Assembly (NCBI RefSeq): GCF_014874095.1
Contig: NZ_JADBEB010000001.1
Location: 4,898,001 to 4,962,000, forward strand
Source of the DNA: Plantactinospora soyae
Lineage (GTDB): Bacteria; Actinomycetota; Actinomycetes; Mycobacteriales; Micromonosporaceae
Length of the DNA stretch: 64,000 nt
Direction: 5' to 3'
Positions 33,523-43,242 of the stretch are shown here, piece after piece. The notes beneath the pieces are model-generated. The model saw nothing but the letters and a program-made list of their open reading frames with translations, had not been told where the DNA came from and searched no databases. Numbering within the stretch: position 1 is the first letter of the stretch; the number at the start of each line of letters is the position of its first letter. Made by a program: the position numbers and the translations under genes.

Positions 33523-33945
33523 TCAGCGACTCCGTACGGGTTGCCCGCCGGTCACCGCGACGAAGTTCTCCGGCCGAATCGTCATGATCACCCGGACCGG
33601 TGCGTCGTTGATGTCGTACACGTTGCTGTACCGCTCCTGGAGCGACCGGTAGAAGGACGCCACCTCGTCGTCGTCCTCGACCTTCTCCAGCACGCCACGC
33701 ACCTCCAGGAAGCGGTACGGGTCCTCGGGGTCGACGATCGAGAGGGCGATCCGGGGATCGTGCTGGAGGTTGCGGAACTTCTGCCGTCGCTTGGTGTGGG
33801 TCATCCTGATCCGCTCGCCGTCCCAGGCGAACCACATCACGTTGCTCTGCGGCCCGCCGTCGGGCCGGGCGGTCGCCAGGTGTGCGAAGAGGGGGCGGGC
33901 CAGCAGGTCGGCGTGGCTCTCGGGGAGTGTCGGACCAGTCGTCAT
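33523..33945 (-). CDS. PPOX-class (split-barrel) F420- or flavin-dependent protein
   Basis: 140 residues: FAHLATARPDGGPQSNVMWF, RIRMTHTKRRQKFRNLQHDP, IALSIVDPEDPYRFLEVRGV, then the VRVIMTIRPENFVAVTGGQP end. This is the pyridoxamine-oxidase-like split barrel common in actinobacteria, where many members use F420. No substrate can be given. A long open frame antisense to the aldehyde dehydrogenase runs into the same stop, but conservation starts at ATG 33945. Confidence 0.85.
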   Translation of the reverse strand: MTTGPTLPESHADLLARPLFAHLATARPDGGPQSNVMWFAWDGERIRMTHTKRRQKFRNLQHDPRIALSIVDPEDPYRFLEVRGVLEKVEDDDEVASFYRSLQERYSNVYDINDAPVRVIMTIRPENFVAVTGGQPVRSR

Positions 33946-34007
33946 GGTCTTCTTCTTACCCCACCCGCCGCAGGTTAGCCGACGCCCATACCGGGTAGTT
34001 CGGCGAA

Positions 34008-34277
34008 ATGGCCGCGAGACCGCAGCCCCGTGGGGCGAAAGGGACGGTGGGCCGCCCCTACAGCGCGCTGAACCTGCGCCTGGCACTGGCGTCGTTCGGC
34101 CTGCTCGTCTGCGTGGTACTCGGTGTGCTGGCAGCCCGGGCCGACCAGCCGGTGCTGGCGGCGATTCTCGGCGTGCTCGCCCTGGTGGCGGTGGTGGACC
34201 TGATCGTGGTGCAACGCCGTCGGGCCGCGCGGCGCCGTGAGGACCCGCCGGGGACCCGCCGCTCCCTCTTCGAGTGA
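34008..34277 (+). CDS. DUF6343-like small membrane protein
   Basis: 89 residues with an Arg-rich N-terminus (GRPYSALNLRLALASFGLLV), two membrane helices (LALASFGLLVCVVLGVLAAR and VLAAILGVLALVAVVDLIVV) and a basic tail. The RPYSALNLRLALA start is typical of DUF6343. Function unknown. It lies directly before the aldehyde dehydrogenase gene with a 37-base gap and may be co-transcribed. Confidence 0.75.
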   Translation: MAARPQPRGAKGTVGRPYSALNLRLALASFGLLVCVVLGVLAARADQPVLAAILGVLALVAVVDLIVVQRRRAARRREDPPGTRRSLFE

Positions 34278-34314
34278 TCCGCTGCCAGGCCCGCCGATCC
34301 CTAGGGAGTACGAG

Positions 34315-35730
34315 ATGTCGATCGCCACCATCGACCCGAGCACGGGTCGGGTGCTCAAGACTTTTGACGAGATGACGGACCAGCAGGTGGAGGACGTACT
34401 CGCGCGGGCGGCGGACGGGTTCGACAGGCTGCGTACGACGACCTTCGCCGACCGGGCTCGATGGATGTCCACCGCCGCCGACCTGTTGGAGGTCGACCGC
34501 GACGACGTCGCCCGGATGATGACGACGGAGATGGGCAAGACGTACGCCTCGGCCAAGGCCGAAGTGACCAAGTGCGCGATGGCCAGCCGGTACTACGCCG
34601 CACACGCCGAGCGGTTCCTCGCCGACGAGCCGGCCGACGCGGCGGCGATCGGTGCCGTCCAGGCGTACAGCCGGTACCACCCGATGGGACCGGTGCTGGC
34701 GGTGATGCCGTGGAACTTTCCGCTCTGGCAGGTACTGCGGTTCGCCGCGCCGGCCCTGATGGCCGGCAACGTCGGGCTGCTCAAGCACGCCTCGAACGTG
34801 CCGCAGACGGCGCTCTACCTCGACGAGTTGTTCCGGCGGGCCGGGTTCCCGGCCGGTGCCTTCCAGGCCCTGATGATCGAGTCGTCGGCGGTCGAGCGGG
34901 TGCTCGCCGACCCCCGGGTCCGGGCCGCGACCCTGACCGGCAGCGAGGGTGCCGGGCGTTCGGTGGCGGCGATCGCCGGACAGCACATCAAGAAGACCGT
35001 CCTCGAACTCGGCGGCAGTGATCCGTTCGTGGTGATGCCCTCGGCCGACGTGCAGCGGGCCGCCGAGGTGGCCACCGTCGCCCGGTGCCAGAACAACGGC
35101 CAGTCCTGCATCGCCGCGAAGCGGTTCATCGTGCACGACGAGGTCTTCGACGCGTTCGCGGACGCCCTCGTGGCCCGGATGTCGGCACTGCGGATGGGCG
35201 ACCCGATGGCGGAGGAGACCGACATCGGCCCGTTGGCGACGGAACGGGGCCGCGCCGAGGTCGAGGAGCAGGTCCAGGACGCGGCGCGGCAGGGGGCCAG
35301 GGTGCTCTGCGGTGGGCAGCGCCCCGACCGGGACGGCTGGTGGTACCCGCCGACCGTGGTCACCGACCTGACTCCGGCGATGCGGATGTACGCCGAGGAG
35401 GTCTTCGGCCCGGTCGCCGGGCTGTACCGGGTGTCGTCGTACGACGAGGCGATCGAGGTGGCCAACGGCACCGACTACGGGCTGGGTTCCAACGCCTGGA
35501 CCCGGGACCCGGCGGAGCAGGAGCGCTTCGCCACCGACCTCGACGCCGGAATGGTGTTCATCAACGGCATGACCACCTCGTACCCCGAACTGCCGTTCGG
35601 CGGGGTGGGCAACTCCGGCTACGGCCGGGAGCTGTCGGCGCAGGGCATCCGGGAGTTCTGCAACCTGAAGGCGGTCTGGGTGGGCGAGGGCGGTGCCACC
35701 GGTCCGGGTGCCGGCGCACACAGCGAGTAG
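34315..35730 (+). CDS. gabD: NAD(P)-dependent succinate-semialdehyde dehydrogenase
   Basis: 471 residues of the aldehyde dehydrogenase superfamily. PWNFPLWQVLRFAAPALMAG is the cofactor region, LELGGSDPFVV holds the catalytic Glu, and NNGQSCIAAKRFIV the nucleophile Cys. EEVFGPVAGLY is also present. The pattern fits the short NADP SSADH group that turns succinate semialdehyde into succinate. AGGGAG lies seven bases before ATG 34315; the frame opens slightly further upstream at 34237, overlapping the DUF6343 gene. Confidence 0.88.
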   Translation: MSIATIDPSTGRVLKTFDEMTDQQVEDVLARAADGFDRLRTTTFADRARWMSTAADLLEVDRDDVARMMTTEMGKTYASAKAEVTKCAMASRYYAAHAERFLADEPADAAAIGAVQAYSRYHPMGPVLAVMPWNFPLWQVLRFAAPALMAGNVGLLKHASNVPQTALYLDELFRRAGFPAGAFQALMIESSAVERVLADPRVRAATLTGSEGAGRSVAAIAGQHIKKTVLELGGSDPFVVMPSADVQRAAEVATVARCQNNGQSCIAAKRFIVHDEVFDAFADALVARMSALRMGDPMAEETDIGPLATERGRAEVEEQVQDAARQGARVLCGGQRPDRDGWWYPPTVVTDLTPAMRMYAEEVFGPVAGLYRVSSYDEAIEVANGTDYGLGSNAWTRDPAEQERFATDLDAGMVFINGMTTSYPELPFGGVGNSGYGRELSAQGIREFCNLKAVWVGEGGATGPGAGAHSE

Positions 35731-35733
35731 GAG

Positions 35734-35745
35734 TTTTCCGGAAAA
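35734..35745. promoter_or_regulatory. Short perfect palindrome TTTTCCGGAAAA
   Basis: The 12-base palindrome lies three bases after the gabD stop and about 50 bases before the LLM gene. It stands out because the area is GC-rich. It may be an operator for the LLM gene or a small terminator stem. Confidence 0.35.
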
Positions 35746-35796
35746 GGAACATCAACCGGCGTACCGGGTATTGGCGGCGGCGTCGACGGGGTACGG

Positions 35797-36804
35797 ATGA
35801 CCGCCATGACGATGTTCGGCATCCACGCATCCCATGAGCAGATCCATCCCGCCGACCTGCTGCGGGCCGTCGTGCGGGCCGAGGAGGCGGGCTTCGACGC
35901 GGCGATGTCGTCCGACCACTTCTCGCCGTGGAGTTCCCGGCAGGGGCAGTCCGGCTTCGCCTGGGCCTGGCTCGGCGCCGCGCTCCAGGCGACCTCGCTG
36001 CCGCTCGGAGTGGTGAACGCGCCCGGTCAGCGCTACCACCCGGCGATCATCGCGCAGGCGATCGGCACCCTCGCCGCGATGTACCCGGGACGGTTCTGGG
36101 CGGCGCTGGGCACTGGTGAGGCGAGTAACGAACACATCACCGGGCAGGGCTGGCCCCGCAAGGAGATCCGGACCGCCCGGCTCCGCGAGTGCGTCGACGT
36201 GATCCGGGCACTGCTCGACGGCGAGCAGGTCAGCCACGACGGGCTGGTCACAGTGGACCGTGCCCGGCTGTGGACCCGGCCGGAGCAACCACCGGCGTTG
36301 GTGGGGGCCGCCGTCAGCGAATCGACCGCCCGCTGGTGCGCCGAGTGGGCCGACGGGCTCATCACGGTCAACGCGCCACTGCCCCGGCTGCGCCGCATGA
36401 TCGACGCCTACCGGGAGGCCGGCGGCCGGGGTCGGCTCGCCCTCCAGGTCCACCTGAGCTGGGCGCCGGACCGGGACGAGGCGGCCCGGATCGCGTACGA
36501 GCAGTGGCGCAGCAACGTGTTCGAGCCGCCGGTCTGCTGGGATCTGGAGCTGACCGACCACTTCGACACCGTCTCGGCCGTCGTCGCGCCGGACCGGGTC
36601 GCCGAGGTGGTCAACATCTCCGCCGACCTGGGCCGGCACGCGCAATGGCTGCGGGAGTACGTCGAACTCGGCTTCGACGAGATCTACCTGCACCACGTCG
36701 GGCAGGAGCAGGACGCCTTCATCGACGCGTTCGGCGCCAAGGTCCTGCCCGAGCTGAAGGCGACCGGCGCAGTAGTCGCCGCGACCGGCGACCGGCGAGG
36801 TTGA
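35797..36804 (+). CDS. LLM-class flavin-dependent oxidoreductase (TIGR03885 type)
   Basis: 335 residues of the luciferase-like TIM barrel: FGIHASHEQIHPADLLRAVV, SDHFSPWSSRQGQSGFAWAW, NAPGQRYHPAIIAQAIGTLA, and GRFWAALGTGEASNEHITG. It resembles the TIGR03885 group related to F420-dependent sugar and alcohol dehydrogenases. Cofactor could be FMN or F420; the SDHFSPW region suits F420. It follows gabD in the same direction. Its stop is in a four-unit tandem repeat. Confidence 0.83.
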   Translation: MTAMTMFGIHASHEQIHPADLLRAVVRAEEAGFDAAMSSDHFSPWSSRQGQSGFAWAWLGAALQATSLPLGVVNAPGQRYHPAIIAQAIGTLAAMYPGRFWAALGTGEASNEHITGQGWPRKEIRTARLRECVDVIRALLDGEQVSHDGLVTVDRARLWTRPEQPPALVGAAVSESTARWCAEWADGLITVNAPLPRLRRMIDAYREAGGRGRLALQVHLSWAPDRDEAARIAYEQWRSNVFEPPVCWDLELTDHFDTVSAVVAPDRVAEVVNISADLGRHAQWLREYVELGFDEIYLHHVGQEQDAFIDAFGAKVLPELKATGAVVAATGDRRG

Positions 36805-36861
36805 TCAGGGCGAGGTTGATCAGCCGGCGGGCGAGGTCGACCAGGCTGCCGGCGAGGTTGA
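36795..36861. repeat. Tandem repeat spanning the LLM oxidoreductase stop codon
   Basis: Units of GCGAGGTTGATCAG occur at 36795-36808, 36810-36823, 36831-36844 (GCGAGGTCGACCAG) and partly at 36852-36861. The TGA stop at 36802-36804 is in the first unit and is repeated in the second and fourth. Confidence 0.75.
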
Positions 36862-36893
36862 AGCGGGGTGCCGTCGGGTCGGCCGGGCGGGGC

Positions 36894-37430
36894 TCAGGAC
36901 AGCCGGCGTTCCAGCAACTGTCCGGGCCAGCGCCGGTCGAGGAGCTGCACGCTGAACGGTTCCGTCGCGGTGAACCCCTGGCGCTCGTAGTAGCGGACCA
37001 GGGCACCGTCGTCGCCCGCGTAACAGTCGACGCGCAGCAGCCCGACGCCCCGTTCACGGGCGAGTTCCTCGGCGTGGTCGAGCAGCCGCCCACCGATCCG
37101 CCGTCCCGCCTGGGCCCGGTCGGTCACCAGCAGGTTGACGTACAGCTCCGGCTCTCTCGCCCGTGGCACGTGCGGCACGGCGTCACCGACCACGATCGCG
37201 CCGACCGGTACGCCGGACTGTTCGGCCAGGTAGAGATCGCCGGCCGTGGCCCACCGCCGGACCTGGGCGATTCGTCGGGGGTTACCGGAGTGCGGCGCGG
37301 TACCCCATTGACCGGTACGTCCCCGTGCCACCAGCCAGCGGGTCGCGCCGTCGAGCAGGGAGAGCACCGCGGCGACGTCTCCGGGGCCGCCGGCCCGGAT
37401 GACGAGCTGATCGGTTGTCACACCGTCCAT
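36894..37430 (-). CDS. GNAT-family N-acetyltransferase
   Basis: 178 residues from ATG 37430. The acetyl-CoA binding region is LLVTDRAQAGRRIGGRLLDHAEELARE in two parts (RRIGGRLLDHAEEL), then VGLLRVDCYAGDDGALVRYY and the ERQGFTATEPFSV end. The N-terminal RTGQWGTAPHSGNPRRIAQV block is shared with a group of actinobacterial GNAT proteins of unknown substrate. An earlier in-frame start at 37460 is less likely. It is divergent from the Nramp-like gene. Confidence 0.85.
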   Translation of the reverse strand: MDGVTTDQLVIRAGGPGDVAAVLSLLDGATRWLVARGRTGQWGTAPHSGNPRRIAQVRRWATAGDLYLAEQSGVPVGAIVVGDAVPHVPRAREPELYVNLLVTDRAQAGRRIGGRLLDHAEELARERGVGLLRVDCYAGDDGALVRYYERQGFTATEPFSVQLLDRRWPGQLLERRLS

Positions 37431-37528
37431 GTTGACAGATGATCCATCCACCGACACCACTGCGAATTGATCTCAGATCCGGCCTCCGGGCACCCGTCGG
37501 CCGGTACTCCGTCCCCCTGGAGGTCAGC

Positions 37529-38953
37529 ATGACGCAGAGCGCCGCCGACCGGTTCCCGACGAAGCATCTTCCCGGGGTAGCCGTCCGGGAGTTACCAGCA
37601 GCACCCCGTTCGCCGTGGTCCGTCATCGGCCCCGGCGTGATCGCCGCGGGTGTGGGGCTGGCCTCCGGCGAGTTCATCCTCTTTCCGTACATCGCCTCGC
37701 AGGTGGGGCTGGTCTTCCTCTGGGCCGCCGCGGTCGGCATCGTCACCCAGTGGTTCCTGAACATGGAGATCGAGCGGTACACGCTGGCCACCGGGGAGAC
37801 CGCGCTGACCGGGTTCTCCCGGTTCTGGCGGCACTGGGGACTGGTCTTCGCGATCATGGTCTACTTCGCCAACCTCTGGCCCGGCTGGGCCTCCAGTTCG
37901 GCGACCATGGTCACGTACCTCTTCGGCGGCGACGCGACCTGGATCGCGATCGGCATGCTGCTGGTGATCGGCGCGACGCTCACCCTGGCGCCGGTGGTCT
38001 ACACCGCGCTGGAGCGGATCGAGTTCGTCAAGGTCGGCCTCGTGCTGGTCTTCATCGTGGTGGCGGTGATCTTCGCGATCTCGGCCGAGGCCTGGGGCGA
38101 CCTGCCCAGTACGGTGACCGCGCCGGAGTTCCCCACCGAACTGGGCTTCGCGCTGATGCTCTCCGCACTGGTCTTCGCCGGAGCCGGCGGTGGGCAGAAC
38201 CTCGTGCAGTCCAACTGGATCCGGGACAAGGGCTACGGCATGGGCAAGTACGTGCCCCGCCTGGTCAGCCCGGTCACCGGTCGGGAGGAGGCGGCACCGG
38301 ACTCGGCCGGATTCGTCTTCGAGCCGACCGAGGAGAACCTGACCCGGTGGCACCGCTGGTGGCGGTTGGCGAACCGGGAGCAGCTGATCACCTTCGTGCT
38401 GATCTCGTTCGTCACCATCGTGCTGACCTCACTGCTCGCCTACTCCACCGTGTACGGCGTACCCGGCCTGGCCAACAGCGTCTCGTTCCTCCAGGTCGAG
38501 GGGGAGCGGCTGAAGGAACTGGTCGGTCCATGGTTCGGCACCCTGTTCTGGGCCGTCGGGGCGCTGTCGCTGTTCGCCGCCGCGCTGGGCATCGTCGACT
38601 ACACCAGCCGGCTCGCCGCCGACGTGCTCAAGACCGCCTACCTGCGTCGGTTCTCCGAGAGCCGGATCTACTTCGCGCTGGTCTGGGGACTCGTCGGCAT
38701 CGGCTGCGTCGTCCTGCTCGCCGGGTTCGACCAGCCGCTGATCCTGCTGGTCATCTCCGCCTGCGTCGGTGGCCTGATGATGTTCCTCTACTCGATCCTG
38801 CTGCTGGTGCTCAACCGCCGGGTCCTGCCCGTCCAGATCCGCCCCCGCTCCTACCGCGTCGTGGCCCTGGTCTGGTCCGTCCTCCTCTTCGGCGTCTTCT
38901 CGGTGCTCACCGTCTGGCAACAGGGTGACCGCCTCCTCGACTGGCTCCGCTGA
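37529..38953 (+). CDS. Nramp-related membrane transporter lacking canonical metal motifs
   Basis: 474 residues from ATG 37529, with TGGAGG before it. At least ten membrane segments follow the Nramp order. In the first one, where Mn/Fe transporters have DPGN, the sequence is IGPGVIAAGVGLASGEFILF. In the sixth helix, where MPH is expected, it is FAGAGGGQNLVQSNWIRDKG. The metal ligands are therefore missing. Family assignment rests on overall topology and the GPG start. It may carry another substrate. A long inverted repeat follows its stop. Confidence 0.78.
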   Translation: MTQSAADRFPTKHLPGVAVRELPAAPRSPWSVIGPGVIAAGVGLASGEFILFPYIASQVGLVFLWAAAVGIVTQWFLNMEIERYTLATGETALTGFSRFWRHWGLVFAIMVYFANLWPGWASSSATMVTYLFGGDATWIAIGMLLVIGATLTLAPVVYTALERIEFVKVGLVLVFIVVAVIFAISAEAWGDLPSTVTAPEFPTELGFALMLSALVFAGAGGGQNLVQSNWIRDKGYGMGKYVPRLVSPVTGREEAAPDSAGFVFEPTEENLTRWHRWWRLANREQLITFVLISFVTIVLTSLLAYSTVYGVPGLANSVSFLQVEGERLKELVGPWFGTLFWAVGALSLFAAALGIVDYTSRLAADVLKTAYLRRFSESRIYFALVWGLVGIGCVVLLAGFDQPLILLVISACVGGLMMFLYSILLLVLNRRVLPVQIRPRSYRVVALVWSVLLFGVFSVLTVWQQGDRLLDWLR

Positions 38954-38976
38954 GCGTGCCTGCTTAGCGGGTGGCT

Positions 38977-39032
38977 GGTTAGGAAGGGCCCCTTCTTCTC
39001 GTTTTTTGTAGAAGAAGGGGCCCTTCCTAACC
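38977..39032. repeat. Long inverted repeat, copy B (AAGGGGCCCTT family)
   Basis: Perfect 23-base arms (38977-38999 and 39010-39032) flank a 10-base loop CGTTTTTTGT. Arms begin GGTTAGGAAGGG. It lies between the converging Nramp-like and GH9 genes and would work as a terminator on both strands. Same family as copies A and C. Confidence 0.88.
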
Positions 39033-39043
39033 GGCGGAGCCGG

Positions 39044-42000
39044 TCAGCCGCAGGGTGCGCCGTTCACGGTGAAGAGGCCGGGGTCGGGGTTGGGGCCGCC
39101 GGCGGTGGTGGCGTTGAAGCCGAACATCTGGCTGCCGCCCGGCATGATCCGGGCGTTGTACGACTCGTTCCGCACGGTCACCCGGGCACCCGCCTGGGTC
39201 ACCTTCGCCATCCACGCCTCCCGGATCTTCTGGTCGCCGGTGAACGCGAAGCTCAGCGTCCAGCCGTTGATCGGGGTGCTGCCGGTGTTGGTGACGGTCG
39301 CCTGTCCGGTGAAGCCACCGCCCTCGGCCCAGGTGCCGTAGTTGGTGTAGGTGACCCGGCAACCCGAGGCGGCCGGGGTGGTGCCGGCGCCGCCCTGGTC
39401 GGCCAGGAACGAGGCGATCCAGGCCAGCGCCGAGTTCCAGTTGACCGCCACCTCGTTCGTCGCGTACGAGGCGATGTCGTCGACGTAGCAGAACTGTGGC
39501 GCGCACCCCTCGAGCAACTGCTCCGCGAACGGGTCGTCGAGGCTGGCGTTCGCGCCACCGGCGATCGACCCGGCCGGCGGGTTCGGCAGCGACTCGTCGT
39601 ACTGGTTGCCGAAGATCCGGCTGTGCTGGTTCTCCGACGCGTTCTCGCCCCACCCGGTCACGTACGACTGGTTGAGCGCGTTGCGGCCGAAGATGTAGTC
39701 CATCCCCTGCACGGCACCGTCCCGGTACTTCGCCTGCCCGGTCAGGTCGAAGGCGGTGGCGAGCACCACCGCGTTGTTGATGATGTTGCTGTTGGCGCCC
39801 CAGAAGTAGCTGCCCGGGGCGCCCGGCATCGGCAGGCCGTACGCCTGACCCTGGGCGGTGGCGAGGTAGCCGTCGGCGGCGGTGACCACCGAGGCGCGGA
39901 GCCGGTCGCGCTCGGCCACCGGCAGGCCGCTCGGCACGGTGGCCAGGTCCAGCCGGCCGAGCGCGGCGGTGCTGCCCCAGCCGAATCCGTTCGCCCCGAA
40001 GACCTCGTCGTCGGTGTGGTGCGCCGACGCGGTCAGGTCGTCCAGATAGGACTGGGTGCCGGTGCTCAGGTACAGCTCGGCGGCGGCCCAGTAGAACTCG
40101 TCGGTGACGTCCCCGTCGCTGTACGAACCACCGCCGTTGCCGTCCAGCGGGTCGGCGTACCGGGTCGGGTTGGCCTTGGCCGCCGCGTACGCCGTGGTCG
40201 CCGCGGTCCGGCAGCGCGTGGCGAACGCCGCGTCGTACGGGGCGTAGAGCCGGGCACACTGGGCGGCGGTGGCGGCCAGGTTCAGCGTCGCCGCGGTCGA
40301 CGGTGGGTGGAGTTCCCGCAGTTCGGGGTCGTCCTCCGGCTGGAGCGGCAGCCCGGTCCAGTTCCGGTCGTGGATCTTGTGGTGCGCCATCCCGGCCAGC
40401 GGCTGGCCGGCCGGCACCTGCATCCGGAGCAGGAACTCCAGTTCCCAGCGTGCCTCGTCGAGGATGTCCGGCACCTGGTTGGCGCGCTCCGGCAGCCGCA
40501 GCGTGCCGTCGCCGAGCGCCGCGCCACCGCCGCCGGTGGGTGCGGTCTTGGTCCGCTCGAACGCGTTCAGCAGCTGGTAGGTGGCGATGCCGCCGTTGAC
40601 CACGTACTTGCCGTGGTCGCCCGCGTCGTACCAGCCGCCCCGGACGTCCAGCCGGTAGTCGCAGACCCCGGGCTGGCACGGTACGTCGGTGTCGCCCCGG
40701 TTCGGTGCCACGTCGAGGTGGCCGGCCGGGCGGGCGTACTCCGCGCCGACCAGGGCGCCGTCGATCGCGATGCCGCTGCGCTGGATGTAGAAGAACTGCA
40801 GCGAGTCGGAGCGGAGCTGCTTCCAGACGTCGGTCGAGATGTCGAACGGATGACTCGTCTCGCCGTCGGCGCTCAGGGTGTAGCCGCTGCCCGGGGTGCG
40901 GTACCCGGAGAAGTCGACGCTGTGCGTGTTCTGGTCCGAGGCGGCGTCGACGCCACGCGGGGTGCTCTGGCCGCTGGCCACCACCGCACCCGCCGCCGAC
41001 TTCAGCTCCCAGCCGAGCGGGGTGGTGGACTCGGTGACGATGGTGGCGTTCTTGGGTCCGGCGGGCAGGTAGCCGACCTGGTTCACCCGGACCCTCGGCC
41101 CGGTGTCCGGCACGTACGGCGGTTCCTCCTCGCCGCCGAGCAGCGAGACGTTGTCCAGGCAGAGTTCGTACCCGTCGGCGTTGCCGCCGACCTGGAAGGC
41201 GACCTGCGCGACGGTGGTGTCCTCGGTGGCGGTGAAGGTCCGCTCGACGTGCTGGGCCTCCCCGGTCAACGCGACGTCCTCGGCGAAGTACGACGTGTAC
41301 GGCTCGGCGCCCAACTGCACCGCCACCCGTACGGTCGCGCCGGGTTCGGCGGAGGCGTCGAAGGAGAGCGCGTACGTCTCCCCGGCCACCAGCGTCACGT
41401 CGTTCTGTCCGACTCCGGCGTCCCACGGGTTGGCCAGTCCGCCGGGTACGGCGGAGCAGAGTCGCCCGTCGGTGACTCCGAACGAGGTGGTGCCGTAGGA
41501 GTACCAGCCGGAGGTGCCGTCGTCGAAGTCCCCGTTGTCCACCTGCTCGGCGCCGCCCGGTGGCGGGTCGGTCGGGGCGTCGCTGCTCAACGAGACGTCG
41601 TCGAGGCAGAACGTGTACGCCTCGGCGGCGCCGCCGAGCTGGAAGGTGAGCGTTCCGTTCGTCGAGTCGAGGTTGCCGTTGAACTCGTACGAGAACTCCT
41701 GCGCGGTGGCGGCGAGCGCGACGTCCCGGGAGAAGACCGTGGTGTACGGGTCCTCGTTGAGTTGCACGTTGGCCTTGACCGTGACCGGTGCGCTGGCCGA
41801 GGCCCGGAAGGTCAGGGTGTAGCCGGCGTCGTCGACCAGCGGGATGGCGTTGTGGCCGAGGCTGGCGTCCCAGGGGTTGGCCAGTCCGCCGGGTACCTCC
41901 GCGCAGAGCTGGCCGTCGACGACCGCGAGCGGAAGGTTGGTGGTGGACCACCAGGGGGCGGTGGAGTCGGTGAAGGTGCCGTTGACGATGTGTTCGGCGA

Positions 42001-42124
42001 GCGCCAGGCGCGGCGCGGGTTCGGCGCGGGCGCCGGTCGCGCCGCTGCCCAGTAGCAGGGCGGTGGTGGCGAGCAGGGTGAGCGCGCGTCGGCATCGACG
42101 CAGGTGGTGGCGGGGTCGGGTCAC
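39044..42124 (-). CDS. Secreted glycoside hydrolase family 9 cellulase with two CBM4-like domains and CBM2
   Basis: 1026 residues from GTG 42124. A signal peptide ([23 protein letters not shown] cleavage) is followed by two repeated CBM4/9-type modules, each with a VNG/DNG-F start, [15 protein letters not shown] or [15 protein letters not shown], and FCLDDVSL or LCLDNVSL end. Then an Ig-like CelD N-domain ([20 protein letters not shown]) and the GH9 barrel with [17 protein letters not shown] (catalytic Asp), [16 protein letters not shown] and the acid Glu in [18 protein letters not shown]-terminal CBM2 ends it ([20 protein letters not shown]). A CebR-like box lies 76 bases upstream. An overlapping long frame at 39027-42311 is a shadow. 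Confidence 0.95.
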   Translation of the reverse strand: MTRPRHHLRRCRRALTLLATTALLLGSGATGARAEPAPRLALAEHIVNGTFTDSTAPWWSTTNLPLAVVDGQLCAEVPGGLANPWDASLGHNAIPLVDDAGYTLTFRASASAPVTVKANVQLNEDPYTTVFSRDVALAATAQEFSYEFNGNLDSTNGTLTFQLGGAAEAYTFCLDDVSLSSDAPTDPPPGGAEQVDNGDFDDGTSGWYSYGTTSFGVTDGRLCSAVPGGLANPWDAGVGQNDVTLVAGETYALSFDASAEPGATVRVAVQLGAEPYTSYFAEDVALTGEAQHVERTFTATEDTTVAQVAFQVGGNADGYELCLDNVSLLGGEEEPPYVPDTGPRVRVNQVGYLPAGPKNATIVTESTTPLGWELKSAAGAVVASGQSTPRGVDAASDQNTHSVDFSGYRTPGSGYTLSADGETSHPFDISTDVWKQLRSDSLQFFYIQRSGIAIDGALVGAEYARPAGHLDVAPNRGDTDVPCQPGVCDYRLDVRGGWYDAGDHGKYVVNGGIATYQLLNAFERTKTAPTGGGGAALGDGTLRLPERANQVPDILDEARWELEFLLRMQVPAGQPLAGMAHHKIHDRNWTGLPLQPEDDPELRELHPPSTAATLNLAATAAQCARLYAPYDAAFATRCRTAATTAYAAAKANPTRYADPLDGNGGGSYSDGDVTDEFYWAAAELYLSTGTQSYLDDLTASAHHTDDEVFGANGFGWGSTAALGRLDLATVPSGLPVAERDRLRASVVTAADGYLATAQGQAYGLPMPGAPGSYFWGANSNIINNAVVLATAFDLTGQAKYRDGAVQGMDYIFGRNALNQSYVTGWGENASENQHSRIFGNQYDESLPNPPAGSIAGGANASLDDPFAEQLLEGCAPQFCYVDDIASYATNEVAVNWNSALAWIASFLADQGGAGTTPAASGCRVTYTNYGTWAEGGGFTGQATVTNTGSTPINGWTLSFAFTGDQKIREAWMAKVTQAGARVTVRNESYNARIMPGGSQMFGFNATTAGGPNPDPGLFTVNGAPCG

Positions 42125-42199
42125 GGGGAGTCCTTCCGGTCGGGGGCCGCCGGGTGCGGCGAATCGCGGGGGTCCGCGGCGGAGAATCGGAAGTATCGG

Positions 42200-42213
42200 T
42201 GGGAGCGCTCCCA
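42200..42213. promoter_or_regulatory. CebR-type operator upstream of GH9 cellulase
   Basis: TGGGAGCGCTCCCA is a perfect 14-base palindrome identical to the known CebR box of cellulose/cellobiose regulation in actinomycetes. It lies in the promoter region of the GH9 gene. A one-base variant lies before the GH6 gene at 63486-63499. Confidence 0.9.
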
Positions 42214-42429
42214 ATACGGAGCCGATGTTGCCAGTCCGTTTCTGACCTGTCAATCGACCACTCTGGATCGCTTTCGCCGCCGGACTGTGCGGCGAGGCCG
42301 CCGACCGGCACCGGAAGGCATGGCGGTGGGTGATCTCGGGCGCGACGGACGGTAAATTTCGATCGCCACTCCGGCCGGTCGGTGATCTACTGCAAGCATT
42401 CTGGCCATCTTTTTGGCAGGCTGCCTGCC

Positions 42430-43158
42430 ATGAGCCTGAAGCTGCGATCCGTGGCGGTGAGCGACCGCGGCCTGATTCGGGGCGCGAACCAGGATTCCGT
42501 GCATGCCGGACCCTGGCTGCTCGCCGTGGCCGACGGCATGGGCGGCATGGCCGCCGGGGACCTGGCCAGCACCATCGCCATCGAGGCGATCCATCCGCTG
42601 GACGTGGAGACGCCGGAGGAAGGGCTGGTGGCCGCCTTGCAGGGGGCGATCGACACCGCCAGCGCCGGCATCCGGGGCGCGGTCGCCGAGGATCCGGAAC
42701 GGCAGGGGATGGGCACCACGCTCACCGCCCTGCTGCTGGCCCGGACCGGGACCTGCCTCGCGCTGGCCCATGTCGGCGACTCCCGGGCCTACCTGCTGCG
42801 TGGCGGCACGATGACCCAACTGACCAGGGACGACACCTTCGTGCAGATGCTGGTCGACGAGGGGGTCATCAGCCCCGAGGAGGCCAGCAGCCATCCCCGG
42901 CGGGCGGTGGTGACCCGGGCGCTCCAGGGCGAGGCGGTCACTCCCACCTACACCACGCTGGTGCCCGAGGCGGGCGACCGCTGGCTGCTGTGCAGCGACG
43001 GGCTGTCCAATGTGGTCCGTGCGGACAGCATCGCGGAGGCGTTGCTCGGATACCCCGATTCGGCCGCCTGCGCACAGCGGCTGGTCGACCTCGCCCTGCG
43101 GGCGGGCGGACCGGACAACATCACCGTCGTGGTCGCGGACATCATCGACGGCCCCTGA
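42430..43158 (+). CDS. PP2C-family Ser/Thr protein phosphatase
   Basis: 242 residues, complete catalytic domain only: [30 protein letters not shown] (metal Asp), [42 protein letters not shown] and [13 protein letters not shown]. It is soluble and should dephosphorylate Ser/Thr proteins, perhaps opposing a PknB-like kinase located elsewhere. It is divergent from the cellulase and converges on HrpB. Confidence 0.93.
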   Translation: MSLKLRSVAVSDRGLIRGANQDSVHAGPWLLAVADGMGGMAAGDLASTIAIEAIHPLDVETPEEGLVAALQGAIDTASAGIRGAVAEDPERQGMGTTLTALLLARTGTCLALAHVGDSRAYLLRGGTMTQLTRDDTFVQMLVDEGVISPEEASSHPRRAVVTRALQGEAVTPTYTTLVPEAGDRWLLCSDGLSNVVRADSIAEALLGYPDSAACAQRLVDLALRAGGPDNITVVVADIIDGP

Positions 43159-43242
43159 ACACCACCCGTCGGGCCAGGGCGTGCCCTGCCGGATCGCCGC
43201 CTGAGCCCGCCGCAGCCCACCAGTAGATCCGCAAGACACGCC

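Noticed and set aside
33523-35721. A 732-codon open frame on the minus strand running opposite gabD
   Set aside because: It is the shadow of the aldehyde dehydrogenase; only the last 140 codons (from 33945) are a real PPOX protein.
35734-35745. TTTTCCGGAAAA as an intrinsic terminator of gabD
   Set aside because: The stem is only six pairs without a loop, too weak to call a terminator; it is listed only as a palindrome.
39027-42311. A 1094-codon open frame overlapping the GH9 gene on the same strand
   Set aside because: Its product is Arg/Gly/Pro-rich nonsense with no domain, while the other frame gives the full GH9 cellulase.
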